A DNA stretch of 24,923 nucleotides. Origin: Rhypophila decipiens (Eukaryota; Ascomycota; Sordariomycetes; Sordariales; Naviculisporaceae). Within the stretch, counting starts at the first letter, position 1, and each line of letters starts with the position of its first letter. Positions 18,472-24,923 of the stretch are shown here, one piece after another. Under the pieces are notes generated by a model that was given only the letters and a program-made list of their open reading frames with translations, did no database searches and was not told where the DNA came from. The stretch is taken from the NCBI GenBank assembly GCA_033297075.1, contig MU858345.1, positions 1 to 24,923 on the forward strand, in the 5' to 3' direction. Both the position numbers and the translations under genes were made by a program.

Positions 18472-18616
18472 TGTAACGATCGTGACATACCACACCACTA
18501 CGTAACATAGCCCAAAAGAGCAACTAGACTTGATTGGAAGATCCAATCAAGTAAATGGTATGTATAGTACTGTATGAGGGTGTATAGGGTGGTTGTTCCT
18601 CTATACGATCCTCACA
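18472..18616 (-). repeat. TRIM-family LTR, copy 3
   Basis: 145 bp, minus orientation, differing from the 10-kb LTRs by a single inserted base. Hairpin at 18528-18552. The left flank is the C2H2 gene; the right flank is two bases (AG) and then another LTR. Confidence 0.92.
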
Positions 18617-18618
18617 AG

Positions 18619-18760
18619 TGTAACGATCGTGACATACCACACCACTACGCCACGTAGCCAAAAGAGCACTATTCTTGAACGGAAGCTTCCGTACAAGATT
18701 TGGTATGTATAGTACGTATAAGGACGTATAGGGTGGTTGTTCCTCTATACGATCCTTACA
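18619..18760 (-). repeat. TRIM-family LTR, copy 4 (divergent subfamily)
   Basis: 142 bp, minus orientation. Both ends are nearly identical to the other LTRs. The middle differs, including the hairpin (18674-18697), whose stem has a different sequence but still folds. Confidence 0.9.
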
Positions 18761-18830
18761 CTACCCCCTCCTAATGGACGAGATTACTTAGCCCGGTTTA
18801 GTACTGGCTTTAAGTTTACCGACGAAATGA
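18761..18830 (-). mobile_element. Interior remnant of the TRIM-family element attached to copy 4
   Basis: Read on minus, this ends TTAGGAGGGGGTAG directly before the LTR (polypurine tract). Above it lies AAGCCAGTACTAAACC, which aligns with AAGCCAGTTACTGAAT of the 10-kb interior. The matching 5' LTR was not found. Confidence 0.7.
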
Positions 18831-18929
18831 GAAGTATTGTTAGAGCTAATAACACGCAAGGAAGGTTAACTTGACCGGGCCTCATCATCTCCTTACGACT
18901 ACAGATCTATGTGTCGGGTAATCTTGTCC

Positions 18930-19771
18930 TTATACAGGCGTCAGCAAAAAGGCCACTGCCATCCTAAACTTTGACCAAATATCAAGCATTGCCATGACGA
19001 AATACGCGGCGCAGTAAATGTAGTCTGTCTTATCTCCAGTAGACTGAAACGGACTAAACCACATTGCAACGCCACACATAATTACAACGTCGGCGATCGT
19101 CAATAACAGCAGAAAGCCTCCAACAGCTCGAATAGTTCCAGTGACGGCGAGCACCAAGAACCATACCACTCGGCCAAACCGTTCCTAAAAAGGAGCTCAA
19201 ATTACAGAAGTTACTCAACCTTCTGCAATTCAATGGTTATATACCCATTCAGCGTGCCGCCGTTACTGTTCCCTTTCCAGCCTGTTCCCTTTTCTGGTCG
19301 ATTTTGTATTTAAATCTGGTAAAATCGCCCCATGCTTGCAATGCCTGGAAGGTATAGTAAAGCGTATTAAGGAGGAAGAATACCAGCATCCCGATGGCAT
19401 AATGCCTGTTGACTTCTTGGCGCTGTGTTTTAAAGTTGGAAATAAGAGATGCCATCCAATAATCAAAGAATGCGTATCCAACCGTGTACAGGGTATGCCA
19501 TATTGGGTTGAGGAAGAGGACAAAGTGAGCCGCTTGCATTGTTGTGATAATCTGGTGGCTACTTACTTGTATTTGTGCGGTACAAGAAGTACGATATAAA
19601 TATCGTACTGGCAACTTGCGGATGGGTGGTTTCTCCCCGCGTAGCCGTTCTAGGAGCATATCCTTGAAGTAGGAGCCATTTCTGGCACCAGCTTCTATCC
19701 TACGAATTGTCCCATGGAGATGTTCACTAACCTGTTTGTATTTTAGATCCGGAAATGGCTCCTTGATATGT
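18930..19771 (-). CDS. Multi-pass membrane protein, unrecognised family
   Basis: Exon 1 (open from about 19771 to 19267) and exon 2 (19184-18930) are joined by an 82-bp phase-0 intron (GTAACG ... TTTTTAG). The soluble start EHLHGTIRRIEAGARNGSYF runs into LRGEKPPIRKLPVRYLY. About five hydrophobic segments follow: AAHFVLFLNPIWHTLYTVGY, YAIGMLVFFLLNTLYYTF, VVWFLVLAVTGTIRAVGG, FLLLLTIADVVIMCGVAMWF and YIYCAAYFVMAMLDIW. The first ATG in frame is at 19659; MQAAHF near 19540 is another possible start, because GTAAGTAG just upstream could be a donor. No catalytic motif is seen. The stop is TAA at 18930-18932. The plus ORF at 19336-19599 is a shadow. Confidence 0.6.
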
Positions 19772-20047
19772 CGCTAATGGGAGCTACAAATTGCTCTGTA
19801 AAACCGGTGAGGTACCTAATTACATGCAGATCTTATAAGTTTCATGTAGAGGATGTACGTCTATCCGAAGAATAGAAGACTGACGCCGTTCGACTTGGTA
19901 TCTGAGAAGCGAAAAAAGCTTTGTTTCGGTATCGTGCAGAGCGTTGGCCGGAGTTTGACCTCCGTGTATACCAGTATATTCGTGACAACAACGTCGAGGG
20001 TCCACCGAGAAGAGAGATCGCCACTCCTCGGCATGAGATTTCTTTAG
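19772..20047. other. No gene recognised; contains a dispersed 29-mer
   Basis: Overlapping short ORFs without motifs; the 29-mer at 20001-20029 is shared with 9700-9728. Confidence 0.4.
20001..20029. repeat. Dispersed 29-mer, copy 2 (partner 9700-9728)
   Basis: 28 of 29 identical to 9700-9728, same orientation. Confidence 0.8.
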
Positions 20048-20270
20048 TCATAACAGACAAAGGAATTTAACGGATCGGTGAGAGCCATCCGCCTCTTTTC
20101 CGAAGAATGAAAGGGAAAAGAAAGAAAAGAGCAGGGCACAATAGAAAGGCTTGGCCCGCACGGTATCGTACGACTTGCGGTCGTATTGTGCCCAGAACTC
20201 GTCCTCAGTGTTTGAGAATGAGAAGGTAACGCTTTCGATTCCAGGCACTCTTCCTAACGACTATTCTGCC
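20048..20270 (-). CDS. Possible exon of a hypothetical protein
   Basis: After a possible acceptor (CAGAATAG), the minus frame reads SLGRVPGIESVTFSFSNTED and EFWAQYDRKSYDTVRAKPFY, then becomes hydrophobic and ends. The first 45 residues look protein-like. It may be a downstream exon of the small ORF at 20606-20463, but I could not define an intron joining them. Not recognised. Confidence 0.25.
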
Positions 20271-20462
20271 ACATCTTCATAATATCCTGCGCCCTCTTCC
20301 TACCCTAATAAGGTTGTCAATGGACCGGTCAGCTGTCCCTGGTATAGTTCTCTAGAGGCCGGTTGCTGCGCGACTATCTCCAGGGACGTTATATCGTAGA
20401 AGTCGGGCGTATCTCAACAAACTATCAGTTATAATAGCCTTCCTGTCAGAGGGCTAAGCTCA

Positions 20463-20606
20463 CTATCTTCGCTGTGGATGGGATGATTTTGACCGCCTTC
20501 CTCGCCTTCTTTGATTGCGTTGCTCCTTGGACCCAAATAAACCCCAGAGACCGTCGATAAACCAGGCTGTTGCGGTTCCGATGATAGCCGTTGACAGTAA
20601 ACTCAT
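20463..20606 (-). CDS. Small ORF, 47 aa, one hydrophobic helix and a basic tail
   Basis: ATG at 20606 opens MSLLSTAIIGTATAWFIDGL, then WGLFGSKEQ and a strongly basic tail (RRRGRRSKSSHPQRR) to TAG at 20463. It lies about 95 bp downstream of a consensus TATA box (20699-20706). The TAG overlaps a GTGAGC donor-like site with a CTGAC branch-like string close behind, so this may be only the first exon. The helix plus positive tail would suit a small type-II or tail-type membrane protein. The other minus frame here (20446-20649) has no better support. Confidence 0.35.
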   Translation of the reverse strand: MSLLSTAIIGTATAWFIDGLWGLFGSKEQRNQRRRGRRSKSSHPQRR

Positions 20607-20698
20607 TTTCTGAGACGATCTCCTTGGCGTTCTCGCTAGGATACTTCAAAAGGCCGAGATGTCAAAGATATTAAAAACTTTTAACTGGGAGCTCTGTC

Positions 20699-20706
20699 CT
20701 TTTATA
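20699..20706 (-). promoter_or_regulatory. TATA box upstream of the 47-aa ORF
   Basis: TATAAAAG on minus within GGGGTATAAAAGGACAG. Confidence 0.5.
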
Positions 20707-20709
20707 CCC

Positions 20710-22770
20710 CAGAGTTTCTTTCATCGACTATGGCCTGCATCTAATTGTAACAAGGAGCGGCTTTTGCCCGGAACTACGGAAAACGGAAGTGACCTTGACG
20801 CGCGGAGCCGTTTGTGGCTCTAGCTTGTTGAGCTCTTTGATGAACAATCAAATCTCTAGAACGACTTCTGCAGCATGAGTATGTTTACAGTAGCGACGTC
20901 TCTATGTATGGCGCTATAGATGGCTTCTACACTATATTAATTGCATATGAAGTTGTGGACACTGAACCAGGCCACCATTGTGTACAGTGTTCTTGTAGAT
21001 TACAATCTGCTGTTTTGGCCGCTACACTGTAAGCGGCTCCTGAACCACCAATCTCAAAGGCCTAATATCTAAAGCTTATTTTAACCTACGGACAAGTGAC
21101 GATCAAAGTATGACGGTTTTTTCATTCTTCCTCATAACTTCTTTCTATCGATCGCTATTATCCTAATGGAGAATTTCTATATAAGCCGAAGTATACATGA
21201 TGTCTTCGAGGATGTGCTCTTTAATCCACACTGGATGGTTGCTTGCCCTGAGTCAGGACTACGACGAAGTCGAATCCCCTTAACAAGCAACAGGTTGTTT
21301 AAACAGAGGCTTGAAGAAGCACATTAGCATGCAACCCTTTCAGCTGTGAACTCAAAAGACAAAAACCCATACAAGCCAGGAAGTCTGTTTTCTGTTTTTA
21401 AACAGACAGAACCAACACGGACCGTACACCCGTATATGCTACTACTAGAAACTTAATAGCTATCAGGAATGAGGTCAAGCACACAACATGATAGTTATTT
21501 CTGTAGTCTAGGCTCTGCTGAAAAAGCGGAACCCAAGCGCGATCACAGTAGTACAGATGCAGAAATTGAGACAGCTTCCCAAGCCACCCTCGTCGGCAGT
21601 CCCTCTCGCGCCATGCGGCCATGTTATGGAGACGCAACGCCCTATCAAAGGCCCTTGTGCTTTAGTGGGCTGGCCTCTCATCGAGTGACTCAGAGCGAGA
21701 GACATCCCTCATCTCCAATATCCACTATCCTCCCACAAGAGCTCGAGCGCTTTTAATTCAGCAGCTATTCCGCTCGAGCACGGCAAACTCCTCGCACAGC
21801 AGGCATGACCACATCGCACTTACTAGCCTTATACTCAGTCTTAGAAGCGGCACTATTGTGGTGCAGGCGGACCATTGCTTGTGTGGGGGAGCCATGTTCT
21901 TAATGCACCGACAATAAGCTGTATCATACAGCTTGTATTACCCGACCCGATCGTTAGTCAAAACTTTTTATCGATAAGATCCTGATGACGTAATGAAAGG
22001 TTATTAGCGAATTTCAATTCCTCGTCTCTTCATCTTACATACGGTGTTGGCCTTTACTATGCCTTGACTCAACGTGAAAAACACGGGCTCTACTCTAGAG
22101 GCGTTTGAATGTGGAAAAGGCGGGCAGTGTGGGACAGGGAACCACTTCCTATTTGACCTCCCTAAGCATCTCGAATCCCGGGAATGCATTGCCAAATACT
22201 CTAGACTTCAAAAGAGTTGCCTTCATCCTCGTTGTATCGAAGCTGCTAACGGCTGAACAAACCGCTGCTTCATAGCGCTCCCTACCCGCGGTATCACCAA
22301 GAACTTCATGAGCCGACGCATCAGCGACGCTCTTTTGCCGGCACGCAGGGAGAAAGATACCGGCCAACACTACTCAACAACAGGCAGGGGACGGCCACCT
22401 CCGCCTTGGATCCCGAAGAAGGACAGACTAATACGGTGGCTGTAATCATCCTCTGCCCTTTTCCCTCCATACTTCGACTGTCTGTCTGCACCCCCTAGAG
22501 GTCTCAGTTGGATTGGGGGTGTCTCGCCGGGGCAGCTCACCAAGGTGGCCGGGAGTTAACCCACGATGCATGTGAGGCACAGTGCAAAGGCTTCCCATCC
22601 TCCAGAACTTCGTGAAAAATTGCATACATAGACGGGCTCGAACAGTGATCGATCCTGAACCCTCTATGTACACCACGGGGCACCATAAGGACCTGCCAAC
22701 CCACCGCCTTGGGTGGGAAAGCATCCCTATACGGGCTATAATGTGCTTTTGGTTAACCAACAGGTGAGCA
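20710..22770. other. Long stretch without a recognisable gene
   Basis: AT-rich in the first half, with only short ORFs. No domain, TIR or LTR pair was found by eye. A 95-codon plus ORF at 21469-21756 has no motif. Confidence 0.45.
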
Positions 22771-22775
22771 ATATC

Positions 22776-22804
22776 CAAGAACCCTCGGACGGAAGGTGCG
22801 CAGC
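22776..22804. repeat. Dispersed 29-mer, copy 2 (partner 9234-9262)
   Basis: 28 of 29 identical to 9234-9262. It overlaps the hairpin GGAAGGTG/CACCTTCC (22791-22811). Confidence 0.8.
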
Positions 22805-23056
22805 ACCTTCCTACTATATAGGAGGCTGTGAGGCTGTAATGACTGTGTACCTATGTACTGGACCCGTGGACCCGTCGTTACTTCCCTGGGCCCCCGGGTC
22901 CATGGACCCGTTTAATTCAGGACCCATTCCCGGGTCCTCCTTCCCCTGGGTCCACGGTGATTGGCTGATCCTTTCCCCTGCCTTATTGGCTGCCACAGGT
23001 GGGGCACTTCGCCGCCTGAGGCACTCATGCCTGACACACGGCGTCAGGTCATGACA
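22776..23056 (-). repeat. LTR-like regulatory repeat (solo LTR candidate)
   Basis: On minus it starts TGTCATGACCTGACGCC at 23056. It then has two CCAAT boxes (22989-22985 and 22964-22960), a cluster of seven GGACCC/GGGTCC hexamers (22859-22952), TATATA (22820-22815) and, about 20 bases on, an 8-bp hairpin at a likely start-site position. This order resembles a retrotransposon LTR promoter. The other end and the target duplication could not be fixed. Confidence 0.35.
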
Positions 23057-23081
23057 CCCCGATATCCAGTGTCTGGGTTCT

Positions 23082-24551
23082 CTATGTTGGACGGCATTTC
23101 CTAGTCTGAGAACGGTGATAGATCGCTGCCCTTTGAAGGTCATTAAGCTCGAAACGTGCAAGCTCCCAAGCACCCGCCCAGCCACGACTCCGACTAAAGT
23201 TAGCGGGAATGAATATTGTATTCTGAAAATTGAGGTTATACTTACGGATTCTTGTCATCGTCCAGGTATTTAACGGGAAAATGCCGTTCGCCCGCTAAGG
23301 GACTATCGTCTTCGTACCCATTCGCCCATCCTACGATAACGTTGTCTGAAATCTCGTAACATGTCGGCTTGAAGAATTCGTCTGGTTCTCCCACCAGCCA
23401 TGTCTCAATATTCAAGCCTTTCCATTCCTGGATAACCACAAAATGATGTTTCTTCTTCTCGTACAGATGCAACAATAAATCCCCCGCAGCGAAACCTTCA
23501 AGTCGGGGCATAAGTGGTTCTGATACACTCAGAGCGAAAGAGGCTTCCACTGTAGTCGATATTTGCGCAGGTGCTGAGCGCTGCGGAGAGCAACCAGTTA
23601 GGTGCTGTCCGGTCTGGGTTAGGTCCGTGTCTGGCGCAGTCAGTATTCTGGTTGATTTTGTCATGATTTATGTTTATGGAGAGTGACTTGACTCACCACG
23701 ATGGCAAAAGAGTAGACATCAGAAGGGGTATTCTGAACCCCGCGTGCCCAAGCCTCGGGGCTTCTCCAGAAATGGTTTCCAGACAAGCGGTCAGTGAGGC
23801 CCTCCACATTGAGTGGAAGCAACACGGCAGATTCCAGGTCCGTGATCTGAAAGTTCGACCATCCCAGTTCGCCATTTTGTAGTTTGAAAGAATCCATCAT
23901 TATATTTGTCGGTTTGATATCCGTGTGGATGATATTCTTGTCATGCAGATGAGCGAGGCCGACAAGCGCATCCCTTATAATGGCTTTTCGGGCGGCAGGA
24001 GGGAGGACCGTGGTATCGACGTAGAGCAGTCTTTTCTCGAGGTAGGGAAAGACGAGCATGCGTCGCTCGGGAATGCTCTCGACGGATGTACGGACATGGG
24101 GAGAGTGTTGGACGTGCTTCTGGAGGTCGAGAATGTACTGGAAATCGCCTGGAAGGATATCTTTGAGGATGAACTGTTTCTCTTCGTGCCTGAATTGAGA
24201 ACTAGTTAGATATCATTTCTTTCTGTTTGACCAGTCGTACAACGAACAATCCAGATAATCACCAAGGGAAAATCCAACATACTTCGCGCGGTACACCCGC
24301 CACACCCTCCCAGCCGCTGGTCTCTCGTACAGAACTTCGTCAATGATATAGCCTTTGCCCAAAGAGGAACCCACTTGTGAGCTTGGGGGCAAAGGTTGTC
24401 CATTATATTGCGAATGGGAATAGTGTCTGGCAATAACAGGGGTTTGCGGGCGTGAACGAGGCGAAGGATGGAGTAAACAAAACTGAGAATCCTGGTACCG
24501 TGATCGAAATCGTGGAGTCCTTGACAGCACTTGGTATGCGCGAGGTCCCAT
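23082..24551 (-). CDS. Protein kinase-like protein with unusual C-terminal tail
   Basis: Exons 24551-24283, 24189-23697, 23613-23246 and 23193-23082 give one consistent frame; introns are 93, 83 and 52 bp. The N-terminus is Arg/Ser-rich with few acidic residues (possibly a mitochondrial presequence), then LGKGYIIDEVLYERPAAG and VWRVYRAK join to HEEKQFILKDILPG. The catalytic loop is IIHTDIKPTNIMM; the metal-binding triad position is ITDLESA (DLE instead of DFG); the activation segment is SGNHFWRSPEAWARGV, then PSDVYSFAIV. The usual C-lobe after FAIV is missing. Instead come GFAAGDLLLHLYEKKKHHFV, NIETWLVGEPDEFFKPTCYE and NPRSRGWAGAWELARF, not recognised. The second intron's acceptor (CTAACCCAG) is the least certain; the tail could instead belong to a separate gene joined by rearrangement. 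Confidence 0.72.
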
Positions 24552-24559
24552 CGGGAGGT

Positions 24560-24923
24560 CTTTGAGGTTGCTCGAGCAGAGAAGCGTTTCGGATTGATTG
24601 ATTGATTGTCGACGACAGGACCACAGTGAACGCGATCAGGTACGCGAAAATTATCGTGAGTTGGCTGTCAGCTGGAATCGGGCTGCATTTGGCAAGGTGA
24701 TTGGTTGGTCAGATCTGGGGCTTGGACGACAGCTGCGATCACGTGCAAGATCTGAGGTATATGCTGGATACAAGACGCAAACCGCAAGCGGTTTGCCCAA
24801 GGAGCCTTGAGGAACGAATACAGATGTTATACAGATGTTATAGCTAATAATTATATAAGACGTATGATACTTTTATTCTTAATGAACCTCGATTGGATTC
24901 CAAGGACAAGGAAACTTTTTGGG
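24560..24923. other. Upstream region of the kinase, no gene recognised
   Basis: Contains GATTGATTGATTG near 24594-24606 and a short plus ORF without motifs. Confidence 0.4.

Overview
The window looks like a repeat-rich, gene-poor stretch of a filamentous ascomycete genome (Pezizomycotina). The evidence is short introns of about 50-90 bp with GTRNGT donors, CTRAC/CTAAC branch sites and YAG acceptors in the ABC transporter, kinase and membrane-protein genes. The gene families are also typical: a fungal C2H2 zinc-finger protein, kinesin-light-chain-type TPRs, a probable DUF3723 protein and a Helitron of the fungal RepHel type. Many coding regions are broken or truncated. A gap of Ns flanked by long G and C homopolymers (12388-12623) is an assembly artefact, so isolated frameshifts could partly be sequence errors.

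Layout. 1-4640: a Helitron on the minus strand, running off the left edge. Its Rep/helicase frame is readable from 4131 to 1 but broken by one frameshift and two in-frame stops. The whole element is saturated with the hexamer CCGYAA. 4858-5467 (-): a broken gene for a small secreted cysteine-containing protein. 5866-6409: a 544-bp element with 40-bp perfect terminal inverted repeats. 7550-8764 (-): a proline-rich hypothetical gene whose upstream exon is built from a G-rich minisatellite read in frame. 8770-10017: repeat debris. 10018-10689: a complete small LTR element (TRIM-like) with two identical 144-bp LTRs, a 374-bp non-coding interior, a polypurine tract and a 5-bp target duplication. 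10988-11585 (-): a broken, unrecognised protein gene.

13238-13537 (-): a small coiled-coil ORF. 13899-14486 (+): a DUF3723-like fragment. 14624-16470 (-): an ABC transporter with a complete ATPase domain over four exons but a degraded N-terminal part. 16741-17154 (+): a TPR fragment of an NLR-type protein. 17840-18471 (-): a C2H2 zinc-finger protein cut at its N-terminus by an LTR. 18472-18830: two LTRs of the TRIM family in tandem plus interior sequence. 18930-19771 (-): a multi-pass membrane protein. 20048-20706: small ORFs, one behind a good TATA box. 20710-22770: nothing recognisable. 22776-23056: an LTR-like regulatory repeat. 23082-24551 (-): a four-exon protein kinase with an unexpected C-terminal tail.

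The genes do not form an obvious pathway or cluster. The host-like genes (ABC, NLR-type TPR, C2H2, kinase) belong to families often found in fungal accessory regions. The most distinctive signals are nucleotide-level: the CCGYAA saturation of the Helitron, and the TRIM family, whose LTR carries a hairpin that can alternatively pair with the putative primer-binding site, suggesting Tf1-like self-priming.
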